Below are positions 8,695 through 17,893 of a stretch of 48,155 nt of DNA, piece by piece. The translations under genes were made by a program, and so were the position numbers. Numbering within the stretch: the first letter of the stretch is position 1; each line of letters opens with the position of its first letter. The notes under the pieces were generated by a model. That model was not told where the DNA came from, made no database searches, and saw only the letters and a program-made list of their open reading frames with translations. The DNA lies in the NCBI GenBank assembly GCA_947472645.1, contig CANJBQ010000022.1:1-48155 (forward strand), read 5' to 3'. This stretch comes from Burkholderiaceae bacterium (GTDB lineage: Bacteria; Pseudomonadota; Gammaproteobacteria; Burkholderiales; Burkholderiaceae).

Positions 8695-11283
8695 ATGAGA
8701 ATCGAAAAGTTAACCACCAAGTTTCAAGAGGCTTTAGCAGAAGCTCAAAGTATTGCTGTTTCTTCAGATAATCAATTTATTGAGCCTGAGCACCTTTTGC
8801 TGGCTTTATTGAAGGATCATGATGGAGCTACCCGCAATTTATTGACTCGTGCAGGAGTAAATGTTGCTGCCTTTGAGACCGGTTGTGAGGTAATTGCGAA
8901 AAAGTTACCTCAAGTCGAGGGTACTGGTGATGTTCAGGTTGGAAGAAGTTTAGGGTCTTGGTTAAATCTAACGGAAAAAGAAGCCAATAAAAGAGGGGAT
9001 CAATTTGTTGCTATTGAATTATTTTTACTTGTTCTAGCAGACGATAAAGGTGATCTTGGTAAAGCGGCTAAATCTGCAGGCCTATCTCGTAAAAGTTTGG
9101 AATCTACCATCGATGCTGTTCGGGGTGGCCAAACGGTTAATTCTAATGATGCGGAAAATCAACGTGAAGCATTAAAAAAGTACACAGTTGACCTTACTGA
9201 GAGAGCTCGATTAGGTAAATTAGATCCAGTGATTGGTCGTGACGATGAGATTCGCAGAGCGATTCAAATATTAATGCGGCGCACGAAAAATAATCCTGTA
9301 TTGATTGGTGAGCCAGGCGTTGGTAAAACCGCCATTGTGGAAGGTTTAGCACAGCGCATTGTGAATGGTGAAGTACCTGAGTCTTTAAAGAATAAGCGCG
9401 TGCTTGTTTTGGATATGGCTTTACTATTAGCTGGCGCAAAATTTAGAGGCGAGTTTGAAGAGCGATTAAAAGCGGTCTTGTCTGATATTGCTAAAGACGA
9501 AGGTCAAACGATTGTATTTATTGATGAGATACATACGATGGTTGGTGCTGGTAAGACTGAAGGTTCAATGGATGCAGGGAATATGCTTAAACCTGCTTTG
9601 GCTAGGGGTGAATTGCACTGTATTGGCGCTACAACACTTGATGAGTACCGCAAATACATAGAGAAGGATGCCGCTCTTGAGCGGCGTTTCCAAAGAGTAA
9701 TCGTTGATGAACCGAGTGTAGAAGCAACCATTGCGATTCTTCGTGGTCTTCAAGAGAGGTATGAGCTTCACCATGGCGTTGAAATTACTGATCCAGCCAT
9801 TGTTGCTGCTGCAGAGCTCTCTCATAGGTATATTACAGATCGTTTCTTACCAGATAAAGCGATTGACCTCATTGATGAAGCTGCCTCAAGAATTAAGATG
9901 GAGATTGATTCTAAGCCTGAGGTGATGGATAAGCTTGAGCGTCGCATTATCCAGTTAAAGATAGAGCGTGAAGCTGTCAAAAAAGAAAAAGATGAAGCAT
10001 CTATAAAGCGCTTTGATTTAATCGAAGAGGAAATTACTCGACTCAGTAAAGAACTGGCTGATTTAGAAGAAATTTGGAAATCTGAGAAAGGTGCCGCACA
10101 GGGGACTGCACATATTAAGGAAGAAATTGATCGGATTCGGGCAGATATTGTGAGATTACAGCGTGAAGGTAAGCTTGATAAGGTGGCAGAGCTTCAATAT
10201 GGAAAGTTACCAGAGCTTGAAGGTAAATTAAAGAACGCTGCAAAGCAAGAGCAGAGTTCTGGCCCTGTAAAAAATAAATTATTGAGAACACAAGTTGGCG
10301 CTGAGGAAATTGCTGAAGTGGTTTCTCGTGCAACAGGTATTCCTGTATCAAAAATGATGCAAGGTGAACGCGATAAATTATTAGGTATGGAACAAAATCT
10401 TCACCAACGTGTGGTGGGTCAAGATGATGCTATTGCTGCAGTTTCTAATGCCATACGTCGCTCTCGTGCAGGATTATCTGATGAAGGAAGGCCTTACGGT
10501 TCATTTCTGTTCTTAGGTCCAACAGGGGTAGGTAAAACTGAGCTTTGTAAAGCATTAGCAACATTCTTATTTGATAGTGATGAACACATGATTCGAATTG
10601 ACATGAGTGAGTTCATGGAAAAACATAGTGTCTCAAGGTTGATTGGTGCTCCTCCAGGATATGTTGGTTATGAAGAGGGTGGATATTTGACGGAACTTGT
10701 CAGACGTAAGCCCTACAGTGTTATTTTGCTCGATGAAATTGAAAAAGCACACCCAGATGTCTTTAACGTTCTTTTGCAGGTACTCGATGATGGTCGTATG
10801 ACAGATGGACAGGGTCGTACTGTGGATTTTAAAAATACAGTGATTGTGATGACGAGTAATTTGGGTTCACAGGTGATTCAGTCTATGATTGGAAAACCTC
10901 AAGATGAGATTCGAGATGCAGTATGGACCGAGGTAAAAGATTATTTCCGACCCGAGTTCTTAAATCGCATTGATGAAGTTGTTGTTTTCCATGCACTCAG
11001 TCAACATCAGATTAGCTCCATTGCGAAGATTCAGTTACAAAGATTAACAAATCGTATTGCGAAAATGGATATGCAGCTCGATGTTAGCAATGCAGCCTTA
11101 GCGAAGATTGCTCATGCGGGTTTTGATCCAGTTTTTGGAGCAAGACCACTGAAGCGTGCAATTCAGCAAGCCATAGAAAATCCAATTGCTAAATTGATTT
11201 TAGAGGGTAAATTTGGGCCAAAAGACGTGATTCCGGTCGATGTAGAGAATAATGAATTTGTTTTCACAAGACAGGTTCATTAA
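8695..11283 (+). CDS. clpB: ATP-dependent chaperone ClpB
   Basis: 862 aa, the length of full-size ClpB. Domains in order are the Clp N-domain (1-145), AAA+ module 1 with Walker A GEPGVGKT (205-212) and Walker B VFIDE (274-278), and the coiled-coil middle domain (about 400-525). AAA+ module 2 follows with Walker A GPTGVGKT (608-615), pore-loop GYVGYE (655-660) and Walker B ILLDE (677-681). ClpB works with DnaK to pull proteins out of aggregates in the cytoplasm. AAAGGAAA precedes the start. An ATG at 8691 is out of frame and not used. A heat-shock promoter is visible upstream. Confidence 0.97.
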   Translation: MRIEKLTTKFQEALAEAQSIAVSSDNQFIEPEHLLLALLKDHDGATRNLLTRAGVNVAAFETGCEVIAKKLPQVEGTGDVQVGRSLGSWLNLTEKEANKRGDQFVAIELFLLVLADDKGDLGKAAKSAGLSRKSLESTIDAVRGGQTVNSNDAENQREALKKYTVDLTERARLGKLDPVIGRDDEIRRAIQILMRRTKNNPVLIGEPGVGKTAIVEGLAQRIVNGEVPESLKNKRVLVLDMALLLAGAKFRGEFEERLKAVLSDIAKDEGQTIVFIDEIHTMVGAGKTEGSMDAGNMLKPALARGELHCIGATTLDEYRKYIEKDAALERRFQRVIVDEPSVEATIAILRGLQERYELHHGVEITDPAIVAAAELSHRYITDRFLPDKAIDLIDEAASRIKMEIDSKPEVMDKLERRIIQLKIEREAVKKEKDEASIKRFDLIEEEITRLSKELADLEEIWKSEKGAAQGTAHIKEEIDRIRADIVRLQREGKLDKVAELQYGKLPELEGKLKNAAKQEQSSGPVKNKLLRTQVGAEEIAEVVSRATGIPVSKMMQGERDKLLGMEQNLHQRVVGQDDAIAAVSNAIRRSRAGLSDEGRPYGSFLFLGPTGVGKTELCKALATFLFDSDEHMIRIDMSEFMEKHSVSRLIGAPPGYVGYEEGGYLTELVRRKPYSVILLDEIEKAHPDVFNVLLQVLDDGRMTDGQGRTVDFKNTVIVMTSNLGSQVIQSMIGKPQDEIRDAVWTEVKDYFRPEFLNRIDEVVVFHALSQHQISSIAKIQLQRLTNRIAKMDMQLDVSNAALAKIAHAGFDPVFGARPLKRAIQQAIENPIAKLILEGKFGPKDVIPVDVENNEFVFTRQVH

Positions 11284-11301
11284 AGTCGGTAAAATGGGAG
11301 G

Positions 11302-12510
11302 ATGAATTCCAGTAAAAAAGATGTTGAGCTAATTAGTTTGATTGGTTTGGCTCACAGCATATCCCATTTTTTTCATTTAATTATTGCGCCATTATTTCCA
11401 TGGCTCAGGGTTGAGTTTGGTCTGAGCTATGCCCAGTTGGGGTTGCTCATGACGACTTTTTATGTTGTTTCATCCCTAGTTCAATCGACGAGTGGTTTAC
11501 TCGTTGATAAATACAGTCCCCGCCCCATTTTGTTTTTAGGAATGATTTTCCTCATCCTTGGGGCATTGGTACTGGGGTTATCTCATAGTTACGAGATGCT
11601 TTTAGTTGGAGTTGCTCTTGCCGGTTTAGGCAATGGAGTTTTTCATCCGGTGGATTACACCATGATTAATAATATGGTGAAGCCACAAAACCTACCTCAT
11701 GCGTATTCAATTCATGGCGTGACAGGTTATCTTGGATGGGCTGCTGCGCCATTATTTATGCTGGGTTTGACAGCCCTATTTGATAGTTGGAGGATGGCTC
11801 AATTTGGAGCGGCAGGACTTGCATCACTGGTTCTCTTGATCTTGATAGCTCGTCGGCACCAATTGGTTGAGCCTGCCATCATTGAAAACCAAGAAGAAGC
11901 TGTTACACCAATTCCAACTTTAACCATATTGAAATTACCCAGTATGTGGATGAGTTGGTTATTCTTTTATCTCACTTCATTTGGATTTGCTGGCATACAA
12001 AGTTTTTCATCTACCGCATTGGTGGATATTTATCACATACCTATTAGTTTGACGGCATCTTCTTACACACTTTTTATGATTAGCAGTGCTATAGGACTCA
12101 TTGCAGGTGGTTTTGTTGCTACAAAAATACCTGATCCTGACCGTGTGATTACTACCGCATTCCTGATTTCTGGCGTAATGGCAATCGTGGCTGGATTGGG
12201 CATATTTCCTGGCTGGACAGTTCCGATTATTTTTGCTTTCATGGGGTTTGGTGGAGGTATGGCAGGACCTGCGCGGGATTTGATGGTTAGAGCAGGAACT
12301 CCCAAGGGAGCTTCCGGAAGAGTATTCGGGATCGTCTACTCAGGGATTGATGTAGGTGCAGCCTCTGGCCCAGTTTTATTTGGTTTATTCATGGATTGGA
12401 ACAGTCCAGAAACAATTTTTTACGCCATTGCTGTTTTGCAATTAATTGCTGTTTTGGTGGCAAGCCAATTAAATCGTTACAACAAAAACCACGCTCTGCA
12501 ATTCAATTAG
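11302..12510 (+). CDS. MFS transporter, fosmidomycin-resistance (Fsr)-like
   Basis: 402 aa with about 12 hydrophobic segments, an inner-membrane major facilitator. The N-terminal LAHSISHFFHLIIAPLFPWL and the first-half loop GLLVDKYSPRP follow the pattern of Fsr-type efflux proteins. It starts 18 nt after clpB with GGGAGG before the ATG (11299-11303 region), so it may be transcribed with clpB. Substrate unknown: Fsr homologs export fosmidomycin in E. coli, but most family members are uncharacterised. Family assignment firm, subfamily moderate. Confidence 0.8.
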   Translation: MNSSKKDVELISLIGLAHSISHFFHLIIAPLFPWLRVEFGLSYAQLGLLMTTFYVVSSLVQSTSGLLVDKYSPRPILFLGMIFLILGALVLGLSHSYEMLLVGVALAGLGNGVFHPVDYTMINNMVKPQNLPHAYSIHGVTGYLGWAAAPLFMLGLTALFDSWRMAQFGAAGLASLVLLILIARRHQLVEPAIIENQEEAVTPIPTLTILKLPSMWMSWLFFYLTSFGFAGIQSFSSTALVDIYHIPISLTASSYTLFMISSAIGLIAGGFVATKIPDPDRVITTAFLISGVMAIVAGLGIFPGWTVPIIFAFMGFGGGMAGPARDLMVRAGTPKGASGRVFGIVYSGIDVGAASGPVLFGLFMDWNSPETIFYAIAVLQLIAVLVASQLNRYNKNHALQFN

Positions 12511-12572
12511 TTCTTTAGCAGATACCTGTCCTTATTTTTCATATTATGAAACGTGATTTTTATCAGTAAAAA

Positions 12573-12588
12573 CACTGAGTATTCAGTG
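12573..12588. promoter_or_regulatory. Perfect 6-bp inverted repeat upstream of aceA
   Basis: CACTGA-GTAT-TCAGTG in the 262-bp gap between the MFS gene and aceA. No T-run follows, so it is not a terminator. It may be an operator for the aceA promoter, but no known regulator motif is recognised. The rest of the gap is A/T-rich, with TTGATT at 12651 and TATATAAAA at 12661 that could contribute to promoters. Confidence 0.3.
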
Positions 12589-12718
12589 CGATATCAATTT
12601 CTTAAATGATGATGATTCATTTCTTATGATGGAATTTAAATCATATCTAATTGATTTTATTATATAAAAAATATCAAAAAAGCTGTCATTTTCATGTTGT
12701 GTCCAATCGTTAAATTAC

Positions 12719-12750
12719 TTAAAGTCTTCTATAAGACTTTGAATTTTTTT
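12719..12750 (+). terminator. Terminator-like hairpin in the aceA leader
   Basis: AAAGTCTT (12721-12728), loop CTAT, AAGACTTT (12733-12740), extended by two more pairs, then a run of seven T at 12744-12750. It ends 22 nt before the aceA start codon, too close for a promoter to fit between. It is therefore either an intrinsic terminator of the upstream gene that aceA transcripts must pass, or a regulated attenuator in the aceA leader. Confidence 0.6.
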
Positions 12751-12772
12751 AAACACTTTAATGGAGAAATAC

Positions 12773-14071
12773 ATGAAGACTCGTCAACAGGCAGCAGCAG
12801 AAATTCAAAAAGATTGGGACACTAATCCTCGATGGAAGGGTATACAGCGCAACTATACGGCTGATGATGTTGTCCGTTTGAGAGGTTCTTTACATATTGA
12901 ACATACTCTTGCGCATCATGGGGCGGATAAATTATGGAATATGGTCAATAACGAGGCCTACATCAATTGTTTAGGAGCTTTGACTGGGGGCCAAGCGATG
13001 CAACAAGTCAAAGCTGGCATCAAAGCTATTTACTTATCTGGCTGGCAAGTTGCCGCTGATGCCAATAGTGGTGCTGAGATGTATCCAGATCAATCTTTAT
13101 ATCCAGTAGATTCGGTTCCTAAAGTTGTTGAGCGGATTAACAATACCTTTAAACGTGCTGATGAGATTCAATGGTCTAAGGGTGTAAATCCTGGAGATGC
13201 GGGGTATATAGATTATTTTGCCCCAATTGTGGCTGATGCGGAAGCTGGATTTGGAGGAGTATTAAATGGCTTTGAACTTATGAAGGCGATGATTGAGTCT
13301 GGTGCAGCGGGCGTTCACTTTGAAGATCAGTTAGCTTCAGTGAAAAAATGTGGCCACATGGGAGGTAAAGTTTTAGTTCCAACTCAAGAAGCTGTGCAAA
13401 AACTCAATTCAGCGCGTTTAGCGGCAGATGTCATGGGTGTTCCAACTCTGATTTTAGCCAGAACTGATGCTGAGGCTGCTGATCTCATAACCTCTGATTA
13501 CGACGCTAATGATAAGCCCTTTATTACTGGCGAGAGAACGTCTGAAGGTTTTTATAAAACACGTAAGGGTCTGGATCAAGCCATCTCTCGTGGTGTTGCT
13601 TATGCTGCCTATGCCGATATGGTTTGGTGTGAAACAGGCACACCTGATCTTGAGTTTGCAAAAAAATACGCTGAGGCTGTTCGTTCGAAATATCCTGGCA
13701 AGTTACTTGCCTATAACTGCTCACCATCTTTTAATTGGAAAAAGAATTTAGATGATGCAACGATTGCTAAGTTCCAACGTGAGTTAGGTGCAATGGGTTA
13801 CAAATATCAATTTATTACTTTAGCTGGAATTCATTCAATGTGGTACAACATGTACGATTTAGCTCAGGACTACGCAAAGCGTGGCATGTCAGCCTATGTT
13901 GAAAAAGTTCAAGAGCCTGAATTTGCTGCAAGAGATCGGGGATATTCTTTTGTATCTCATCAGCAAGAAGTTGGCACGGGTTATTTTGATGACGTAACTA
14001 CTGTGATTCAAGGTGGAAAGTCTTCAGTAACCGCATTGACTGGCTCTACTGAGGAAGAGCAGTTTCATTAA
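12773..14071 (+). CDS. aceA: Isocitrate lyase
   Basis: 432 aa from ATG 12773. GGAG at 12763-12766 serves this start; an in-frame ATG at 12761 would overlap it. The active-site signature KKCGH is at 191-195 with nucleophilic Cys193, and the metal-binding DAEAGFGG region (155-162) is intact. The length matches E. coli AceA (434). It splits isocitrate to glyoxylate and succinate in the glyoxylate bypass, needed for growth on acetate, fatty acids or PHB-derived acetyl-CoA. Malate synthase is not in the window. It is followed by a good terminator, so it is probably monocistronic. Confidence 0.97.
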   Translation: MKTRQQAAAEIQKDWDTNPRWKGIQRNYTADDVVRLRGSLHIEHTLAHHGADKLWNMVNNEAYINCLGALTGGQAMQQVKAGIKAIYLSGWQVAADANSGAEMYPDQSLYPVDSVPKVVERINNTFKRADEIQWSKGVNPGDAGYIDYFAPIVADAEAGFGGVLNGFELMKAMIESGAAGVHFEDQLASVKKCGHMGGKVLVPTQEAVQKLNSARLAADVMGVPTLILARTDAEAADLITSDYDANDKPFITGERTSEGFYKTRKGLDQAISRGVAYAAYADMVWCETGTPDLEFAKKYAEAVRSKYPGKLLAYNCSPSFNWKKNLDDATIAKFQRELGAMGYKYQFITLAGIHSMWYNMYDLAQDYAKRGMSAYVEKVQEPEFAARDRGYSFVSHQQEVGTGYFDDVTTVIQGGKSSVTALTGSTEEEQFH

Positions 14072-14109
14072 TTGACTTACCGTTCACTCATCTGTGAATA
14101 CTAGAAAAG

Positions 14110-14137
14110 CCCGGGGATAAAATCCTCGGGTTTTTTT
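14110..14137 (+). terminator. Rho-independent terminator after aceA
   Basis: CCCGGGGA (14110-14117), loop TAAAA, TCCTCGGG (14123-14130): 8 pairs including one G-T, followed by seven T. Strong canonical structure 39 nt after the aceA stop and 25 nt before the next gene. Confidence 0.9.
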
Positions 14138-14161
14138 CTCAAGGATTGTTAAACTAGCTTC

Positions 14162-14605
14162 ATGAAAAATAATGAATGTCACTTTTGTTCCCATGATGGC
14201 GGAGAAATTCTAGTCTCTAATTCGGTGTTACGTATCATTGCGCCATTAGAACCTGAATTTCCTGGTTTAGTTCGCGTTGTTTGGCATGCTCATATAGCTG
14301 AAATGACTGACTTAGAACCATCTCAGCGGAGCGCTCTCATGCAAGTAGTCTGTCAAGTGGAGCAATTGATCCGAGACGTGATTGAGCCACATAAAGTCAA
14401 TCTAGCCAGCTTTGGTAACTTTGTGCCACATTTGCATTGGCATGTGATTCCACGGTGGGAAGATGATGCTTATTTCCCAGAATCTATTTGGGGAGTGAAG
14501 TTGCGCGAAACTTCTGAAAATTCATTGCAAGCACGTCATCAGCAAGCACTTGACTTATTTGAAGCTATTCGTAGTTTTGATTTTAAGAGTAAATATAATG
14601 CCTAA
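14162..14605 (+). CDS. HIT-family nucleotide hydrolase/transferase
   Basis: 147 aa with the histidine-triad motif HLHWHVIP (H90, H92, H94), where the last His forms the nucleotidyl intermediate. An N-terminal CHFC (6-9) recalls the partial zinc motif of several bacterial HIT proteins. The family hydrolyses dinucleoside polyphosphates or AMP conjugates in the cytoplasm. It overlaps the nth start by 8 nt (ATGCCTAA), so HIT-nth-DUF1841 form a coupled operon. Confidence 0.88.
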   Translation: MKNNECHFCSHDGGEILVSNSVLRIIAPLEPEFPGLVRVVWHAHIAEMTDLEPSQRSALMQVVCQVEQLIRDVIEPHKVNLASFGNFVPHLHWHVIPRWEDDAYFPESIWGVKLRETSENSLQARHQQALDLFEAIRSFDFKSKYNA

Positions 14606-15251
14606 GCTGATGAATCCGGCGCAACGCGAGGCTTTTTTTGCAACGCTGCAAAAAATTAATCCGCATCCAAAAACAGAACTCCAATACTCATCAGAATTTG
14701 AATTATTAGCGGCAGTTTTGCTATCTGCACAAGCGACAGATGTGTCAGTCAATAAAGCGACCCAAAAGCTTTTTCCAGTGGCTAATACCCCCAAAGCAAT
14801 ATTGAAGATTGGCGAAAAAAAACTCATTAAATATATTCAAACAATTGGGCTTTACAAATCGAAGGCGAAACATCTGATTCAAACCTGTCAAATTTTAGTC
14901 GATGAGCACGGTGGGGTCGTGCCGCAGGATCGAGAGTCCCTTGAAGCACTTCCAGGGGTTGGACGCAAGACTGCTAATGTGGTTCTCAATACAGCTTTTG
15001 GTCAACTAACGATGGCAGTTGACACCCATATCTTTCGGGTTTCTAATCGAACAGGTTTGGCCCCAGGTAAAGATGTACTAGCGGTTGAACAAAAGCTGCT
15101 AAAACGAGTGCCTAAACATTATTTACTCAATGCTCATCATTGGCTGATTTTACTTGGACGCTATACCTGTAAAGCTAGAAGTCCGCTTTGCTCACAGTGT
15201 CCAGTAATGGCAGTCTGTCAATTTAAAGAGAAGCAGCTTACTGATGTTTAA
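14598..15251 (+). CDS. nth: Endonuclease III (DNA glycosylase/AP lyase)
   Basis: 217 aa from ATG 14598; an in-frame TTG at 14550 would extend into the HIT gene without family sequence. The helix-hairpin-helix LPGVGRKTANVV carries catalytic Lys124, and the catalytic Asp142 is in VDTHIFR. The C-terminal iron-sulfur loop is C191-x6-C198-x2-C201-x5-C207. It removes oxidised pyrimidines in base-excision repair and cuts the backbone. It overlaps the HIT gene by 8 nt and the following DUF1841 gene by 8 nt. Confidence 0.96.
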   Translation: MPKLMNPAQREAFFATLQKINPHPKTELQYSSEFELLAAVLLSAQATDVSVNKATQKLFPVANTPKAILKIGEKKLIKYIQTIGLYKSKAKHLIQTCQILVDEHGGVVPQDRESLEALPGVGRKTANVVLNTAFGQLTMAVDTHIFRVSNRTGLAPGKDVLAVEQKLLKRVPKHYLLNAHHWLILLGRYTCKARSPLCSQCPVMAVCQFKEKQLTDV

Positions 15252-15669
15252 TCCTAGTAAAGATCAAGTCCGTGATTTTTTTTGTGTGGCGTGGAAAAAG
15301 CATCAAGACTCTGGTGTTCTCACACCTTTGGAATCAATTGCTGCGCGGTGGATGGTTGAACATCCGGAATATCATCAACTTCTTAATCACCCCGAAGAAG
15401 CTAAGTCCCAAGATTTCTCTGTAGAAAACGGACAAACGAATCCCTTTTTACATTTATCGATGCATATGAGTCTATCTGAGCAGACGCAGATTGACCAACC
15501 TGTTGGTATAAGGAAAATTAGTAGACAATTGATGATGAAACTAGATTCTGAGCATAGTGCCCATCATCAGATGATGGAGTGTTTAGGTAGAGTTCTTTGG
15601 GAATCCTCTCAGACAGGTAGTGAGCCCAATATGCAAAGCTATATTGAAGAATTACAACTACTTATTTAG
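15244..15669 (+). CDS. DUF1841 family protein
   Basis: 141 aa, soluble, starting MFNPSKDQVRDFF and containing the NPFLHLSMHMSL block and the following HHQMMECLGRVLWE, recognised as DUF1841. Function unknown. It is widespread in beta- and gammaproteobacteria and, by memory, often next to nth. It overlaps nth by 8 nt (ATGTTTAA) and converges on the RnfB-like gene with an 8-bp overlap of the two 3' ends. Confidence 0.85.
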   Translation: MFNPSKDQVRDFFCVAWKKHQDSGVLTPLESIAARWMVEHPEYHQLLNHPEEAKSQDFSVENGQTNPFLHLSMHMSLSEQTQIDQPVGIRKISRQLMMKLDSEHSAHHQMMECLGRVLWESSQTGSEPNMQSYIEELQLLI

Positions 15670-16342
15670 TATTCCACTGATCTAATTTTTCTTTGGCTCG
15701 AGCCATTGCTGCTTCAATGATAGCTTTTTTACGAGCTATATCATCTGTACTGAGGGTACCAACTGCCTTTAACTTGGAAGTGGCTTTGGCAAGCTGTCGT
15801 TTGACGAGATCTTTTTTCTCACGCTCTAAGCGTAGTTTTCTGGTTTCATAATTTTTCTTGGATTGATTCGCCAGATCTTGAGACCAAGCTTCCCATCCAG
15901 TTATGTTTTTAGTTAACGGAACCATTGAAATACAATCAACAGGACAGGGAGGTACGCAGAGATCACATCCGGTACAGCGATCATTGATCACTAGGTGAAG
16001 TTGTTTGGCGGCACCTACAATTGCATCTACTGGGCAGGCTTTAATGCATAGCGTGCAGCCAATACACTCCATTTCGTTAATGACAGCCAGTGGTCTAGGT
16101 CTTTCTACACCATGATGAACATCTAAACGCAGTGAGGGTTGTTGAAGAATTTTAGAAAGACGATCGATTCCTTCCTGCCCACCTGGTGGGCACCGATTAT
16201 GTGCGGCTTCTTGTAAAGACATTGCAGTTGCATAAGCATGACAATCAGGATATCCACATTTTGTACATTGAGTTTGTGGTAGTGCCTCATCAAGCTTTTG
16301 TAACAAGCTTGATGGAGTTATGAAATGAATCGTTTGAGTCAC
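15662..16342 (-). CDS. rnfB: RnfB-like electron-transport ferredoxin
   Basis: 226 aa. The N-terminal RnfB-type cluster is C26-x2-C29-x4-C34-x16-C51. Two ferredoxin-type 4Fe-4S motifs follow: C93-C96-C99-C103 and C123-C126-C129-C133. After residue 150 there is a charged Lys/Arg/Glu-rich, probably helical tail of 75 residues that RnfB of the Rnf complex does not normally carry. No rnfA, C, D, G or E gene is nearby. There is also no N-terminal membrane helix before the first cluster, so it is probably a soluble electron carrier rather than part of a sodium/proton-pumping complex. It is convergent with the nth operon. Confidence 0.85.
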   Translation of the reverse strand: MTQTIHFITPSSLLQKLDEALPQTQCTKCGYPDCHAYATAMSLQEAAHNRCPPGGQEGIDRLSKILQQPSLRLDVHHGVERPRPLAVINEMECIGCTLCIKACPVDAIVGAAKQLHLVINDRCTGCDLCVPPCPVDCISMVPLTKNITGWEAWSQDLANQSKKNYETRKLRLEREKKDLVKRQLAKATSKLKAVGTLSTDDIARKKAIIEAAMARAKEKLDQWNTK

Positions 16343-16357
16343 TCGATTAGGAAAAAA

Positions 16358-17740
16358 TTAAGCTTTTGGAGGTGACTTAGCGCGAGTTGTTTTTATGGGA
16401 CTTTGCTTCACGGCTGTTTTTCTGGAGCTAACTTTTTTAGAAGCGACTTTTTGAGTAGCAACAGTTATTTTTTTGGCAGGGACTTTTTTATCTGGGGTGC
16501 CAGGATGTTTACGAATAAATTCTGAAATTTTTGGATAGACCATTTCACGCCATCGACGACCAGCAAAAATTCCGTAGTGACCAGCGCCCAAAACTTCGAA
16601 CTCTTCTTTGTTAGCGTTAGGGATACCAGAACACAATTCAATGGCTGAGCGAGTTTGACCACTTCCTGAGATATCATCCAATTCACCTTCAACGGCAAAC
16701 AGAGCTGTTCTTTTGATATCTTGCGGACGGACGAGCTGACCAGCTACTTTCCATGTTCCTTTTGCTAAAGCAAAATCTTGGAAAACGGTTTTAATCGTTT
16801 CGAGATAATAGGCTGCATCCATATCAAGAACAGCGTTATATTCATCATAGAACTTCCTGTGTGCTTCAGCATCTGAGGCATCACCCTTGAGTAAATCTTG
16901 GAAAAAGTCCCAATGTGATCGTACGTGACGATCGCGGTTCATAGCAACAAAACCGGCATGTTGCATAAATCCAGGATAAACTTTGCGTCCAGCACCTGGG
17001 TGATTTGGTGGAACGGTAAAAATCACATTATTTTCAAACCACTGAAAAGATTTTGTCATCGCCAGTGAGTTCACCACCGTTGGAGACTTACGAGCGTCGA
17101 TGGGGCCTCCCATCATAGTCATTGTTGCAGGAGTTTGTTCGCCGTTGGATGCCATTAAAGAAATTGCACCCAAGACTGGGACCGTAGGCTGGCATACAGA
17201 AATGACATGAAGATGTTCAGCGCCTATATAACGAATAAATTCTTGAATATAAGCAACATAGTCATCTAAATGGAACTGGCCTTCGGAGACAGGTATTAAT
17301 CGCGCGTCGGTCCAGTCGGTGAGATAGACTTTGTGGTTTTGTAATAGCACTCTAACTGTATCTCTTAAGAGCGAAGAGTGATGACCGGAAAGAGGGGCAA
17401 CGACAAGAACAACGGGTTCATTTTTCATGGCTTTGATGACGGAGACATCATCGGAAAAGCGCTTGAAACGAACTAAACGACAAAATGGTTTTTCTATCGA
17501 TGTGTATTCGGTAATAGCAACTTGTTTGCCATGGACTTCCACATTTTTGATACCAAACTCTGGCTTCTCATATTCCTTGCCAAGACGATGTAAGAGTTCA
17601 TATCCGGCAGCGACTCTTTGTGAGGCGGGGTAGTAAGACAGGGGGTTGTTTGGGTCGCTGTAGATCTTTGCGACAGTCTGTGCCAACGAACTAATCGGTT
17701 CCAACATGGCACGGCTAAATTCTTGAATTTGATACAACAT
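16358..17740 (-). CDS. phaZ: Intracellular polyhydroxyalkanoate (PHB) depolymerase
   Basis: 460 aa. It begins MLYQIQEFSRAMLEP, as in Ralstonia PhaZ1. The nucleophile is Cys183 in SVCQP, with Asp355 (EGELDD) and His388 (GAGHYG) completing the triad at the positions I recall for R. eutropha PhaZ1. It breaks down stored PHB granules in the cytoplasm. Residues 415-460 are an added Lys/Ala/Ser/Pro-rich low-complexity tail. The gene is 15 nt upstream (in its own direction) of the rnfB-like gene. A TTGCACTGCAA palindrome sits about 67 nt before its start. Carbon storage fits the presence of aceA for growth on the released acetyl-CoA. Confidence 0.95.
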   Translation of the reverse strand: MLYQIQEFSRAMLEPISSLAQTVAKIYSDPNNPLSYYPASQRVAAGYELLHRLGKEYEKPEFGIKNVEVHGKQVAITEYTSIEKPFCRLVRFKRFSDDVSVIKAMKNEPVVLVVAPLSGHHSSLLRDTVRVLLQNHKVYLTDWTDARLIPVSEGQFHLDDYVAYIQEFIRYIGAEHLHVISVCQPTVPVLGAISLMASNGEQTPATMTMMGGPIDARKSPTVVNSLAMTKSFQWFENNVIFTVPPNHPGAGRKVYPGFMQHAGFVAMNRDRHVRSHWDFFQDLLKGDASDAEAHRKFYDEYNAVLDMDAAYYLETIKTVFQDFALAKGTWKVAGQLVRPQDIKRTALFAVEGELDDISGSGQTRSAIELCSGIPNANKEEFEVLGAGHYGIFAGRRWREMVYPKISEFIRKHPGTPDKKVPAKKITVATQKVASKKVSSRKTAVKQSPIKTTRAKSPPKA

Positions 17741-17806
17741 AACATCAGTCCTTATGAAACGATTTGGCGGAATGGAGATTGAAAAAACTCCTCATTTCAA
17801 TAAATA

Positions 17807-17817
17807 TTGCACTGCAA
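17807..17817. promoter_or_regulatory. Palindrome resembling a PhaR-type (TGCA) operator upstream of phaZ
   Basis: TTGCACTGCAA is a perfect 11-bp palindrome with centre C, about 67 nt upstream of the phaZ start. PhaR repressors of PHB genes bind TGCA-containing dyads. The match is by motif logic only and no phaR gene is in view. Confidence 0.4.
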
Positions 17818-17841
17818 CAACATGATATTACATGATTTTTT

Positions 17842-17870
17842 GTCATTGCTATATGACTTTTTCGTGTCAT
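17842..17870. promoter_or_regulatory. Repeated GTCAT half-sites between phaZ and the aminotransferase gene
   Basis: GTCAT (17842-17846), 6-nt spacer, ATGAC (17853-17857), then GTGTCAT (17864-17870). This lies in the 153-bp gap just downstream of the aminotransferase stop and upstream of phaZ. It could be a regulator site or chance in A/T-rich DNA; no T-run makes it a terminator. Confidence 0.25.
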
Positions 17871-17893
17871 TTAGCAAAAAACAACTATTTATT

